64,000 nt of DNA, from contig JAFKKO010000113.1 in the NCBI GenBank assembly GCA_017305455.1, forward strand, positions 44,801-108,800, in the 5' to 3' direction. The DNA is from Hyphomicrobiales bacterium. Lineage in GTDB: Bacteria > Pseudomonadota > Alphaproteobacteria > Rhizobiales > Xanthobacteraceae. Of the stretch, positions 8,990-18,450 are shown piece by piece (within the stretch, counting starts at the first letter, position 1; every line of letters begins with the position of its first letter). A program made the translations under genes and the position numbers. Under the pieces are notes generated by a model, which was not told the origin of the DNA, did no database searches, and was given only the letters and a program-made list of their open reading frames with translations.

Positions 8990-11630
8990 TGACCGGATCT
9001 TCCATGTCGGAGATGGGAAGTCTGATATCGACGCGACTGCCTTCCCCCGGCCGGGAGGTAATCGTGATCGTCCCGCTGTGGCGCTCAATAATCCGCGCAA
9101 CATGCGCCATGCCGAGACCTACGCCAAAGGTCTTGGTGCTGAACAATGGCTCGAATACGCGCGCGCGTATCTCCTCCGTCATGCCAATCCCATTGTCCGT
9201 GACCGACAGACATACGACGTCTCCGATATTCTTGGTCGACAGCACGACCCTTCCCTCGCACGAAGGATGTTCGTCGATAGCCTGCATGGAGTTCTGCACG
9301 AGATTGACGAGCGCCTGCCGCAATCTCTCGCCATCGGCCTGAATAAAACGGCCGGACCGCAGATCAAATTCGATCGGAATGGGCGAGAGCTCTTTTAGCT
9401 CCGCAGAGTTCAGCTCGACCCAGCTATCGATGGCAAGCGGGGCCATGTTGGGATGTGGCCGCCGCGAAAACTGGAGCAAGTCTTCGATGATGCGGGCGCA
9501 CCGCTCCACATTGCGCTGAATGCGGTCCACCTCCTTCCGCCAGCCGGGCGCGCTGGTCTCTTGCGACCGCTTTAAAACCGCGACCGAGGTCGCGAGCGCT
9601 CCCAGCGGATTTCGCAACTCGTGACTGACGGTCGCCGTAATCTGTCCGATCGTCGCAAGGCGTTCGGCCTTGGCAAGCTCGCCCTGGGCGTCGTTCAGCT
9701 TTTCCAGCGAAGCGACGAGATTGCGCTGGGCAAGCTCGCGGCTTTCGTTGGAAAGAACGATCCACCATGCGCTTATCGCCAGCAGCGGCAGCAACGCGAG
9801 GAAAACCCGCAGCAGCAATGCGTCGCTTGAAAGATGCGGCACGTCCGCGCCGGGCTCGACCAGACGGTAGGTCAGCAGGAACAGCGCCCCGGCGACCACC
9901 GACAAGGCCAGCAGAAGACCGCCGACCTTGAGCAGACGTTGCGGCATGTGAGGCGCAAGCCGGCGCGAGAAGCCCGGACCGAAATAGCGCGATCGCGAGG
10001 ATTCGAGCGCGACACTCGATTTCTTGCAGGCATCGTGGCAATGCGCCTCGAGACTGCAGCATAACGAGCAGATCGGCCGCTCGTAAAAGCTGCAATAGGC
10101 CATATCTTCGCGTTCATAGGAGTGATCGCAAATCTCGCAGCGCAGAACCGTGCCTTCCAGGCCGGCCAGCGCGGGCGGCGGCTGGCGCGCGATATAATAT
10201 CGGCCGCGGGTCGCAATCCCGATCAGAATAGCGGCCGTGAACGAGGCGACGAACGACAACGGTGCCGAGTAGGCCTGCGCCGTGACTCCGAAGAAGCCGT
10301 TAAAAGCCGCGATCGAGACCAGAGAGCCGACCGCCATACCGCCGCATCCCACCGGATTGAAATTGTGCAGATGAGCCCGCTTGAATTCGATGAAGGCAGG
10401 ACTGACCTTAAGCGGTTTCAGCACCCACAGATCGGCAACGATCGCACCGATCCACGCGGTCGCGATATTCGAATAGACCGCAAGCACGAGTTCCAGGGTC
10501 TGGAAAATGCCGAGCAGCATCAGAAGCAGCGAAATCAGAATATTGAAGATGAGCCAGATCACCCGTCCGGGATGATAATGCGTCACCCGCGAGAAGAAAT
10601 TCGACCAGGCAAGCGAGCCCGCATAGGCGTTGGTGACGTTGATCTTGACCTGCGAAAGCAGGACGAAGAACGTCGCCGCGAACAACACGGTCGACGCATC
10701 GCTGAAGACGTAGTGATAGGCCCCGATATACATGTGGATCGGCTCGAGGGCGACGGCCGGCAGAATCCCTCCGTTCAAGGCAAGAACCGCAAGAAGGCTT
10801 CCCCCGAGCACCTTGAGGCCGCCGATCAGGATCCAGCCGGGGCCTGCAAACACCACCGCCGCCCACCAGCGCAGACGGTTGTCCGGGGTCTTTTTCGGCA
10901 GAAACCGCAGATAATCCGCCTGCTCGCCGATCTGCACCACGAGCGAGCACATCACGCTGAGAGCCGCGCCGAACGCGAGGGGGCTGAATCCGCTTTTGCT
11001 TCCGTCGATTCCGGCAAAATCAATCCAGACCTGAATGTCCTCGGGTTTTTTCCAGACAATCATCACAAAGGGCGTGATCATCATCAGCAACCAGAGCGGT
11101 TGGGTCACCAGTTGCAGACGGCTGATCATGGTGATGCCCATCATCGTCACCGGAATGATGATAACGGAAGACACAATATAGCCGACCACCAGCGGCACAT
11201 CGGCATAGAGCTTGAGAGCCTGCGCCATGATCGCGCCTTCGAGCGCGAAGAAAATGAAGGTGAAGCTCGCGTAGATCAACGAAGTGATCGTCGATCCGAT
11301 ATAGCCGAATCCCGCGCCGCGGGTGAGAAGATCGAGATCGATGTTGTATTTGCTGGAATAATAAGAGATCGGCAGATTCGTGATGAAAATGAAGATCGAT
11401 CCGACGAGAATCGCCAGAGCAGCATTGCTGAAACCGTAGCTGAACGTGATCGCGCCGCCGATCGCCTCCAGCGCGAGAAACGAAATGCCGCCGAGCGCGG
11501 TATTGCTGATGACGAACGGCGACCATCGTCGAAATGACTGCGCGGCGTAACGAAGGGAGTAGTCCTCAAGCGTCTCGTTCGCGATCCAGGAATGATAGGA
11601 CCGCAATGCTGGAAGCCGCGGCGTCTCCAC
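8982..11630 (-). CDS. NCS1 permease fused to a sensor histidine kinase
   Basis: 882-aa fusion. Residues about 35-480 form a nucleobase/hydantoin-type (NCS1) permease with about 12 hydrophobic helices; the start YHSWIANETLEDYSLRYA is typical of that family. Then comes a cytoplasmic cysteine cluster (C498, C501, C513, C521, C524, C525, H530, C531, C535), two more membrane helices (about 568-588 and 604-625), a coiled segment, HisKA with H670 in VSHELRNPLG and a HATPase domain (NLVQNSMQA, DNGIGM, GVGLGMAHV). Start is GTG 11630 with AGAGGGGG upstream. It probably senses or transports a small nitrogen compound and phosphorylates the neighbouring receivers. The domain order is seen; ligand and transport activity are unknown. 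Confidence 0.92.
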   Translation of the reverse strand: METPRLPALRSYHSWIANETLEDYSLRYAAQSFRRWSPFVISNTALGGISFLALEAIGGAITFSYGFSNAALAILVGSIFIFITNLPISYYSSKYNIDLDLLTRGAGFGYIGSTITSLIYASFTFIFFALEGAIMAQALKLYADVPLVVGYIVSSVIIIPVTMMGITMISRLQLVTQPLWLLMMITPFVMIVWKKPEDIQVWIDFAGIDGSKSGFSPLAFGAALSVMCSLVVQIGEQADYLRFLPKKTPDNRLRWWAAVVFAGPGWILIGGLKVLGGSLLAVLALNGGILPAVALEPIHMYIGAYHYVFSDASTVLFAATFFVLLSQVKINVTNAYAGSLAWSNFFSRVTHYHPGRVIWLIFNILISLLLMLLGIFQTLELVLAVYSNIATAWIGAIVADLWVLKPLKVSPAFIEFKRAHLHNFNPVGCGGMAVGSLVSIAAFNGFFGVTAQAYSAPLSFVASFTAAILIGIATRGRYYIARQPPPALAGLEGTVLRCEICDHSYEREDMAYCSFYERPICSLCCSLEAHCHDACKKSSVALESSRSRYFGPGFSRRLAPHMPQRLLKVGGLLLALSVVAGALFLLTYRLVEPGADVPHLSSDALLLRVFLALLPLLAISAWWIVLSNESRELAQRNLVASLEKLNDAQGELAKAERLATIGQITATVSHELRNPLGALATSVAVLKRSQETSAPGWRKEVDRIQRNVERCARIIEDLLQFSRRPHPNMAPLAIDSWVELNSAELKELSPIPIEFDLRSGRFIQADGERLRQALVNLVQNSMQAIDEHPSCEGRVVLSTKNIGDVVCLSVTDNGIGMTEEIRARVFEPLFSTKTFGVGLGMAHVARIIERHSGTITITSRPGEGSRVDIRLPISDMEDPVNG

Positions 11631-11843
11631 TGAGCGTGTCCCCCTCTATGCCGCGGCGATCCTATATCTTTCCCTGCGCTTTTTCCACCCGGGCCCATCG
11701 TCCCAGACGGACTGCAACCCGTTGCCGGGTCGCAAGCTTAAACCCAGATCAAATAATCGACCTGCGCGTGGGAGGAGTGACTCCCTGTCGCTGTCCGGAG
11801 CAGACCGCCTGGATCGGTCGTCAGCGTTGGCCGCGCAGCGAAG

Positions 11844-13571
11844 TCAGAAAAGGAGAATTCCATCGTCAGCTTCGAGGGTTTCCGCCTGGCACGACGAAGC
11901 CTCCACAGCCAAGCCGCGCGCCGTCAGAAACTCGCGATGGATCACCCGCTCACGTTCCATCGTATAGCGCGCGAAGAGGCCATCGAGAGCGGCCGCATCC
12001 TCCGCTTCCACCCTCGGTTGCTGGATTGTCGTGCTCGCGTCGTCAAGGCGCGCCGCGATGGCCGACAATGGCGCTGAACCCTCGACGAGCGCCGTCATCA
12101 GATCTTGCGCCGAATTCATCAAGCCTTCGAACTCGACACCCTCATTCACCAGTTGGCTCATCAATTTACCCAGCCGGTCGTTGCCTGCTTCGACTTCGCG
12201 CAGCGCCTGAAGGATTACAGGTTCAAGCCTGGCAAGTTGCGTCGGATCGCCGTGAAGGCGAAGCTCCCTCAGATCGCCGGCTGATCGCTCCATCTCATCA
12301 AGAACGGACTTCAATCGCGACGCGCCCTCCGAAACGCGGTCGGCGGTCGTCTGGAGTTCATTCGCGATCACGACGAATGCGCCGCCTCTATTGCCGAGAT
12401 TGCCGGCCTTGAGGCTGGCATTCATCCCGACAAGCGTGATGTCGATGGCGGCTTCCGCGAGACCCGAGATCGCGTGGCGGAATTTCGCGATGGTGTCTTC
12501 GACGATCCGCAGCGCTTCGTCGACCAGCCGGCCGGCGTTCTCGCACGTCGCGATCAACGCGGAGGCCTGCGCCAACGTCTGCTTGATGCGAACAAGAAAA
12601 GACGAGGACGTGCTGTCCTCGCCGCCGAATATGGAACGACCGTGCCCGACGACGCTGCCCGCGTCGCGCTGAATATCCGACAGCAGCCGGGCGATCCGAC
12701 CGATATCTTCCCCAAACTCGCGCTCCGTATCCTTCAGTTGGACCGCCTGCAATTCACAGATCAAGCGCGCCGCGCCGCCGTTCCCCGCAAGCTCCGGCAC
12801 GATGCCCGGTGCGGCACCAGTCACAAGTCGTATGCCGTGGAATATGTGCTCCAGGCGCTGGCGGGTGCCGTCGCCGGCCTGCAGCGAAATAATGGAGCTA
12901 CCGACCGCGTCGGCGATCTTTCGCGTGCTCGCGTCGGCGAGATCGGCGAGGCGGGCGCTGCTGCTGCGCTGCTCTCGAAGCTCGGTATGGGCCGCTGTCA
13001 GATCGAGACTGCTCGAGAGCAGTTGCGTATGATACCGCTCCTCAAACTCCTTTTGTCGAGCGAAAGCCGTGATGACCGCGTCCGACAACCTTTTCTGATC
13101 GCCCGCACAATCCTCGATCGTGCGCTGCACCGCGTTGCCCAGATCGTAAGCTTCCTGGGTAAACGCAACAAATCCGTCACGATCGATAGCGAGCGAAGCC
13201 GCCTCGATCCGGGCGTTGCGGGCAATGATCGCGATCATCTGGATCTGCTTGAACAGAACCTGCAGAAGCGACGATGCGTCCTCCGTGCTTCTGCCGATCG
13301 TTTCCAGCAACGCACCCTCTGCGGGAAGCACGTCCGCAAGCCGGCTCAATATCGCGGAGATCTCCTGCAACGCCGTTGCGGCGCCTTCGATCTCGGCGCA
13401 CGATAATTCCTGGGACAATCCGCCTAGACCGCGGTTGACTTCCTTGAAGATGGTGTGGCCGCGACCGAGCTGGCTGCCGACACGGGCAAAGACGCTTTCG
13501 ATGTGCGATGAGAAACCCTCAATTAAGGTGGCTGCATCCACAAGCGGATCGTCCAAAATGGCGGACCTCAT
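11844..13571 (-). CDS. Soluble receptor-like protein of the chemotaxis operon
   Basis: 575 aa, rich in Ala, Leu and Glu, predicted largely helical with no membrane segment. Two stretches look like degenerate chemoreceptor hairpin tips: MIAIIARNARIEAASLAIDR (about residues 112-131) and VGMNASLKAGNLGNRGGAFV (about 396-415, followed by VIANEL). The canonical tip glutamates and the [19 protein letters not shown] core are not preserved, so it should not be called an ordinary MCP. It is the last gene of the che operon; its ATG overlaps the cheB stop (ATGA), which implies co-translation. A scaffold or adaptor in a chemosensory array is my inference. Confidence 0.75.
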   Translation of the reverse strand: MRSAILDDPLVDAATLIEGFSSHIESVFARVGSQLGRGHTIFKEVNRGLGGLSQELSCAEIEGAATALQEISAILSRLADVLPAEGALLETIGRSTEDASSLLQVLFKQIQMIAIIARNARIEAASLAIDRDGFVAFTQEAYDLGNAVQRTIEDCAGDQKRLSDAVITAFARQKEFEERYHTQLLSSSLDLTAAHTELREQRSSSARLADLADASTRKIADAVGSSIISLQAGDGTRQRLEHIFHGIRLVTGAAPGIVPELAGNGGAARLICELQAVQLKDTEREFGEDIGRIARLLSDIQRDAGSVVGHGRSIFGGEDSTSSSFLVRIKQTLAQASALIATCENAGRLVDEALRIVEDTIAKFRHAISGLAEAAIDITLVGMNASLKAGNLGNRGGAFVVIANELQTTADRVSEGASRLKSVLDEMERSAGDLRELRLHGDPTQLARLEPVILQALREVEAGNDRLGKLMSQLVNEGVEFEGLMNSAQDLMTALVEGSAPLSAIAARLDDASTTIQQPRVEAEDAAALDGLFARYTMERERVIHREFLTARGLAVEASSCQAETLEADDGILLF

Positions 13572-14665
13572 GCTTGACCCATCACCGCACTGTGTTCCGC
13601 CTGATACCAGAGCATGATCTCGCGCGGAATCTGATGAAGCGGCACCACGCGTTCCGCGGCGCCGCGTGCAATCGCTTCTTTCGGCATGCCAAAAACCACG
13701 CAGCTGTCTTCATCCTGCGCGCGCGTCGACGCTCCGAGCTTGCGCATCTCGAAAAGTCCCCGCGCGCCATCGTCACCCATTCCCGTCATGATGATCCCAA
13801 GCGCATTGGGGCCGGCGTGCTGAGCGGCCGAGCGGAACAGAACATCGACAGAGGGGCGATGCCGGGACACCGGCGGGCCGTCCTTGATCGCGATCTGATA
13901 TCGCAAGCCGATCCGCTGCAGCAGCATGTGACGCGCGCCGGGCGCGATATAGGCACAGCCGGGCAGCACCGCCTCGCCATCTTCGGCCTCCTTCACGGCC
14001 ATCTCGCAGGTGCTGTTGAGACGTCTGGCGAAGGCGGCGGTAAATCCGGCCGGCATATGCTGGACGATGAGGGTGCCCGGTGCATTCTGCGGCAAGCGTT
14101 CCAGCACATCGCTCAAGGCCTCGGTGCCTCCGGTCGATGCGCCGATACACACGATACGATCTGTCGTCGGCCGCGATCGCCCCTGCACCGGCGGCGGAAT
14201 GATCGCGTCGGCGGTCAGTTTCTTCTCGATCAGATGCCGCTCACCGCGTGGGCGCAGCCGCGCGCGCGCTGCCGATTTGACAACCTCGCGGAGCCGGGTC
14301 GAACACTCCAGAAGCGCCTGCCTCGTGTCGATCCGTGGCTTCGAGACAATATCGACCGCGCCGGCTTCGAAGGCCTCGAACATGACGCTCGACTGATCCT
14401 CGAGAAGCGAGGAGCAGATGATCACAGGAATCGGACGCTGGGCCATGATCTTGCGCAGGAACGTCATGCCGTCCATGCGCGGCATCTCGATATCGAGAAT
14501 GATGACGTCAGGCAGCTCCCTCTCGATGCGGCGAGCCGCCGCGAACGGATCGGAGGCCGTCGCCATGACCTCGATGTCGGGATCTTCATTGAGGATCGTC
14601 TGAAGGATTTGGCGCACAGATGCCGAATCGTCCACGATCAGAACGCGAACCTTGTCTCTCGACAT
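13568..14665 (-). CDS. cheB: Chemotaxis methylesterase/glutamine deamidase CheB
   Basis: 365 aa. Receiver domain (1-125) with phospho-acceptor D58 in VIILDIEMPRMDG, then the esterase domain with the catalytic triad S177 (GASTGG), H203 (QHMPAGF) and D299 (TGMGDDG). It removes methyl groups from, and deamidates, chemoreceptors when phosphorylated by CheA. Preceded by cheR (15-base gap) and overlapping the next gene. All catalytic residues are present and the length is typical. Confidence 0.95.
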   Translation of the reverse strand: MSRDKVRVLIVDDSASVRQILQTILNEDPDIEVMATASDPFAAARRIERELPDVIILDIEMPRMDGMTFLRKIMAQRPIPVIICSSLLEDQSSVMFEAFEAGAVDIVSKPRIDTRQALLECSTRLREVVKSAARARLRPRGERHLIEKKLTADAIIPPPVQGRSRPTTDRIVCIGASTGGTEALSDVLERLPQNAPGTLIVQHMPAGFTAAFARRLNSTCEMAVKEAEDGEAVLPGCAYIAPGARHMLLQRIGLRYQIAIKDGPPVSRHRPSVDVLFRSAAQHAGPNALGIIMTGMGDDGARGLFEMRKLGASTRAQDEDSCVVFGMPKEAIARGAAERVVPLHQIPREIMLWYQAEHSAVMGQA

Positions 14666-14680
14666 ATCCGGTGCCCCCGA

Positions 14681-15541
14681 TCAAACCCTGAAAATCGTCG
14701 GCTGAACCTGCTTCAAACCCGGCACTGCGCTGTGGATCATCGATTCCGAATGGCCGACCAGCAAATAGCCGCCAGGTCGCAGGTGGGTGCACAGTTGCTC
14801 GACCACCTTGCGCTGGGTCTCGCGCTCAAAATAGATGAGAACGTTGCGGCAGAAGATGATGTCGACATCTCGATCAATCGGGTAAGACGCATCCATCAGG
14901 TTCATGCGCATGAAATGGGTGAGGCGTCGCAGCTCCGGGACCATCCTCACTTCCTGGCGCGACCGGTCCACCGAGGACAGAAAATATCTCTTCGCCAAAT
15001 TCTCCGGCACCGGTGCGAGCGCGTCGCGAGGATAGATCGCCTCCTTGGCAAGTTGCAGCATCGCGGTCGAGACATCAGTTCCAAGGATCCTGAACTGAAA
15101 TCTGGAGCCGGTTCTGATCATGTCATCCAGAACCATGGCCGCGGTGTACGCTTCCATACCGGAGGAGCTGGCCGAGCTCCAGATCTTCAGATTGCATGTC
15201 CGCCGTCCTCGTACGCTCAGCAGCGCCGGGACAGCGATCTCGCGCATGAAACTGAAGTGCTGCGGCTCACGAAAAAAATCGGTCTTGTTGGTCGTCACGA
15301 CATCGATCAAATGCGTCAGCTCATGGTCGAGCTGATCCGCCGTGAATAGCTGTTCGACATATTCGTTGAGGTCGGAATAGTTCAGCGCGCGCGTGCGCTT
15401 ATGCAGACGTCCCTCCAGCATGATTCGCTTGCCGGGGGGCAGCCTGATGCCGACCTGCCGCTCGATCAACTGAGCGATCGAACGAAAATGACGGTCTGAC
15501 AGATGTCCCACAGGACTTGGCGCGGCTGATATCAGGGACAT
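14681..15541 (-). CDS. cheR: Chemoreceptor methyltransferase CheR
   Basis: 286 aa. N-terminal helical CheR domain (LIERQVGIRLPPGKR, then a run of Arg/Lys-rich helices) and the SAM-dependent methyltransferase domain from about residue 95, with WSSASSSGMEAYTAAM as the SAM-binding glycine/serine loop, GTDVS, IFCRNVLIYF and GGYLLVGHSES. It methylates glutamates of the receptors in this operon. It lies between cheW and cheB as is usual. The loop reads WSSASSSGMEAY where WSAACSTGEEPY is the classical form; such variants are common in alphaproteobacterial CheR. Confidence 0.95.
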   Translation of the reverse strand: MSLISAAPSPVGHLSDRHFRSIAQLIERQVGIRLPPGKRIMLEGRLHKRTRALNYSDLNEYVEQLFTADQLDHELTHLIDVVTTNKTDFFREPQHFSFMREIAVPALLSVRGRRTCNLKIWSSASSSGMEAYTAAMVLDDMIRTGSRFQFRILGTDVSTAMLQLAKEAIYPRDALAPVPENLAKRYFLSSVDRSRQEVRMVPELRRLTHFMRMNLMDASYPIDRDVDIIFCRNVLIYFERETQRKVVEQLCTHLRPGGYLLVGHSESMIHSAVPGLKQVQPTIFRV

Positions 15542-15578
15542 TTACAATCGCCTCGCGGACGCAGACACGGTCATGATT

Positions 15579-16067
15579 TCAAGCGGCGCGCGGCGCGCCG
15601 ATCGGCGCACCGCCCGGCTCCCATACCTTGTCGGTCGCCATCAGCTTGGCGAGATCGAAAATGACGATGAACTTCTCGCCCTTGCGCCCAATGCCGGCCG
15701 CATAATCGGACTGCCATTTACCGCCGACCTCCGGCACCGGCTCGATCACGTCATCATCAATACCAGTGACCTCGAAAACGCAGTCGGCGACAAAACCCAC
15801 GCCGATCTGCCGGTCTTTCACCGGCACGTCGAGAATAATAATGCGGGTCGCCTCCGTGGACGGAACGCTCGGCAGCCCCAGTTTGATTCTAAGGTCAACG
15901 ATCGGATAACCGCTGCCCCGCACGTCGATCATCCCGAGAAGGAAATCCGGAGCGTGCGGCAGCCGTGAGATCGATCGCATATCCAGAATTTCACGGACAT
16001 TGCGGATGCTGATGCCGAATATTTCTTCGGCCAGCCCGAGCGTAAGATATTGCGAGGTTGCAGCCAT
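15579..16067 (-). CDS. cheW: CheW coupling protein (downstream copy)
   Basis: 162-aa single CheW/SH3-like domain (YLTLGLAEEIFGISIRNVRE, MIDVRGSGYPIVDLR). It would link chemoreceptors to CheA in the array. It is the second cheW of the operon, placed between mcp and cheR, and shares only family-level similarity with the copy at 17983. The NVRG of typical CheW is DVRG here. Two CheW proteins in one operon often differ in array position, but which role applies here cannot be told. Confidence 0.93.
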   Translation of the reverse strand: MAATSQYLTLGLAEEIFGISIRNVREILDMRSISRLPHAPDFLLGMIDVRGSGYPIVDLRIKLGLPSVPSTEATRIIILDVPVKDRQIGVGFVADCVFEVTGIDDDVIEPVPEVGGKWQSDYAAGIGRKGEKFIVIFDLAKLMATDKVWEPGGAPIGAPRAA

Positions 16068-16133
16068 GGCCTATTCCACCGGATCGGATATTCGCAAGGA
16101 GCGTCGGCCCGGCTTTCACCGGACCGATGCCGT

Positions 16134-17951
16134 TCAGCGTCGGAACTCGGCGTCGCGATCATCTCCGCCGTCGTCCATATCGAAGGCAAAGCCGCCACCA
16201 CCCGCGACCTTTAACGGACGGGCGGACTGACGGACCGGGGCTGGCTTTCTCCCGCCGCGGTCGGCAGCCGCCATGCTTGCGGCCTTGGTCCGCAACTGGT
16301 CAACCGCACGATCGACCTCGGTCGCAGCCACCCTGTCGTTGTCGGTGTCACGCCCAATCCGAAAGAACGAGATGGTCGATTGCAGCTGCTCCGCTTGCGA
16401 GGCGAGCTCTTCGGACGTCGAAGACACCTGTTCCGAAGCGCTGGCGTTCTGCTGGCCAACCTTGTCAAGCTGCTGGATAGCCTGATTGATCTGCGCCGAG
16501 CCGACGTCCTGCTCTCGACAGGCTGCGGTGATTTCCGCGACGAGTTCGGCGGTCTTTTTGATGTCCGGCACAAGCTTCGACAGCATTTCGCCTGCGTCCT
16601 GCGCAACCTTCACGGTTTCGAACGACAACGTCCCGATTTCCGCGGCCGCGGCCTGACTGCGTTCGGCGAGCTTGCGCACTTCGGAGGCGACCACAGCAAA
16701 TCCCTTGCCATGCTCTCCGGCGCGGGCCGCTTCCACGGCCGCATTCAGCGCCAGGAGATCGGTTTGCCGTGCGATCTCCTGCACGATCGTGATCTTCTCG
16801 GCGATGGTCTGCATTGCATTGACGGCCCGACCCACGGCAGCGCCGCTCGCTTCCGCATCCTTGGCCGACTGCGCCGCGATCTTCTCGGTTTCGTTGGCGT
16901 TATCGGCATTCTGCTTCACGTTGGAAGCCATCTCTTCCATCGAAGAGGACGCTTCTTCGGCGGAGGAGGCCTGCTCGGTCGCCCCCTGGGACAACTGTTC
17001 GGCACTGGCCGAAAGCTCCTGGCTGCCGCTGGAGACGTTCTGAGCCGCCGTAATCGCCTGGGCAACAATCTCGCGGAGCTTGCTCACCATGCGCTCCAAC
17101 GCAATGCCGAGGCTGTCCTTGTCGGACAATCGTTTCGATTCAACCGTCAGGTTGCCCTGCGATATCTCGTTCGCAACCGAAGCCGTGGTGTTTAAGTTCA
17201 CCGTCATTTTGTTGAGCGACTTGATCAGATCGCCGATCTCGTCGTTGCTGAATGTTTCGATCTTCTGGCCAAGATCGCCGATTGCCACCGCATCCGCCAG
17301 TCCTACCGCGCGGCCAAGCGCACGGCTGATGCTTACCGCGATCCAGGTCGCCGCTCCCACAGCGATGAGCAGAGAGGCGATCGTGATGGTGAGCAGGATG
17401 AATTTCGCTCGCGATCCATCTTCCATGGCCTGGTCCGAGCGGTCGGAGACCTGCTTGTTGATGAATGCGATGTATTCGTCACCTATAGCGATGGCTTCTC
17501 CGGCCGCTTTACGCACCTCAAGAACAGAATATGCGGCGGCTTTCGCCCGGTCGGTCTTAACGAGGCGGATGGATTCGTCCTGCGCCGCAACCATCCGGGC
17601 ATGCGCGGCGGTGAGCTTGTCGATCAGCTTCTTGCCGCCTTCCGAGGCCATCGCATAGACATGCTCGCGCTTCTTGACGAACGCACCGCGAAGATTGACG
17701 AGTTCCGCTGCGATACGGTCCGTCTCGGCCTCGCTCGGAGCCAGGATCGCGTTCTTTTCAGCGCGAATCTGAATAAGGATTTCCTTCTGCAGATCGGATA
17801 CTTTCTCGAGCCGGCCCGCGGCAGACACCAATGCCTCGCTCGCGCCGACAAGATCATTCAGCTTAACGTAACTGACCGAACCGGCAATCATCGAGAGCAG
17901 AATGACGATGCCGAAGGCACTGGCAAGCTTTGCCTTGATCGTGAATCTCAT
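16134..17951 (-). CDS. mcp: Methyl-accepting chemotaxis protein
   Basis: 605-aa transmembrane receptor. N-terminal helix about 8-30, a periplasmic four-helix ligand domain (about 31-190), a second membrane helix (about 185-207), HAMP (about 208-260) and a long cytoplasmic signalling domain with the conserved hairpin [20 protein letters not shown] (about 393-412, continuing [10 protein letters not shown]). The C-terminus is a basic then acidic tail ([15 protein letters not shown]) without a CheR-tethering pentapeptide. It lies between two cheW genes in the che operon, so it is probably the main input receptor of this pathway. Ligand unknown. Confidence 0.95.
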   Translation of the reverse strand: MRFTIKAKLASAFGIVILLSMIAGSVSYVKLNDLVGASEALVSAAGRLEKVSDLQKEILIQIRAEKNAILAPSEAETDRIAAELVNLRGAFVKKREHVYAMASEGGKKLIDKLTAAHARMVAAQDESIRLVKTDRAKAAAYSVLEVRKAAGEAIAIGDEYIAFINKQVSDRSDQAMEDGSRAKFILLTITIASLLIAVGAATWIAVSISRALGRAVGLADAVAIGDLGQKIETFSNDEIGDLIKSLNKMTVNLNTTASVANEISQGNLTVESKRLSDKDSLGIALERMVSKLREIVAQAITAAQNVSSGSQELSASAEQLSQGATEQASSAEEASSSMEEMASNVKQNADNANETEKIAAQSAKDAEASGAAVGRAVNAMQTIAEKITIVQEIARQTDLLALNAAVEAARAGEHGKGFAVVASEVRKLAERSQAAAAEIGTLSFETVKVAQDAGEMLSKLVPDIKKTAELVAEITAACREQDVGSAQINQAIQQLDKVGQQNASASEQVSSTSEELASQAEQLQSTISFFRIGRDTDNDRVAATEVDRAVDQLRTKAASMAAADRGGRKPAPVRQSARPLKVAGGGGFAFDMDDGGDDRDAEFRR

Positions 17952-17982
17952 TTTCAGCCCCTTGGTCTTCCCTGGAGAAGTG

Positions 17983-18450
17983 CTAATTCAGAATGCGTTC
18001 GATATTCGGAACGATGACAAATTCCTCACGCCACTTTGTGATGAAGTGGATGAATTCCGGTTTCCAGTGCATCCCCACGCGCGGCGTCTGCTGCGCAGCG
18101 GCCTGTGATATCTCGGTGACCTCATAGACCCTGTCGGCAGTCAGGCCGACCAGCACCGGCTCCTTGTCGATCTCAATTTCTATGACGACGATACGGGTGT
18201 CGACGGAGTTCTCGATCTGCGGCATGCCGAACCGAATGCGAAGATCCGCAAGCGGAATGACGTTGCCGCGCACATTGATCACACTGGGAATGAACGATCT
18301 GGCTCCCGCCACCTTCGTTACCGGGACGGGATCGATGATCTCGCGCACCAGTTCGGCATCGAGCGCGAATTTCTCCTCGCCGAGACCGATCATCACAACC
18401 TGCATCGAGGTCGTGCCGAGTTCGCTGGCTGCTCCTGGCGTCTGTTCCAT
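17983..18450 (-). CDS. cheW: CheW coupling protein (upstream copy)
   Basis: 155-aa CheW domain protein ([33 protein letters not shown]). ATG 18450 is preferred over an in-frame GTG three bases earlier because it forms a TGATG junction with the cheA stop, implying translational coupling. Couples CheA to receptors; directly followed by the mcp gene. Keeps the canonical NVRGNVIPL motif, unlike the second copy. Confidence 0.93.
   Translation of the reverse strand: MEQTPGAASELGTTSMQVVMIGLGEEKFALDAELVREIIDPVPVTKVAGARSFIPSVINVRGNVIPLADLRIRFGMPQIENSVDTRIVVIEIEIDKEPVLVGLTADRVYEVTEISQAAAQQTPRVGMHWKPEFIHFITKWREEFVIVPNIERILN

Noticed and set aside
10122-11537. 471-codon plus-strand frame
   Set aside because: Antisense of the permease part of the fusion; composition dominated by Arg, Asp, Gln, His; no recognisable fold.
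13508-15349. 613-codon plus-strand frame
   Set aside because: Antisense of cheB and cheR; no homology and no ribosome site.
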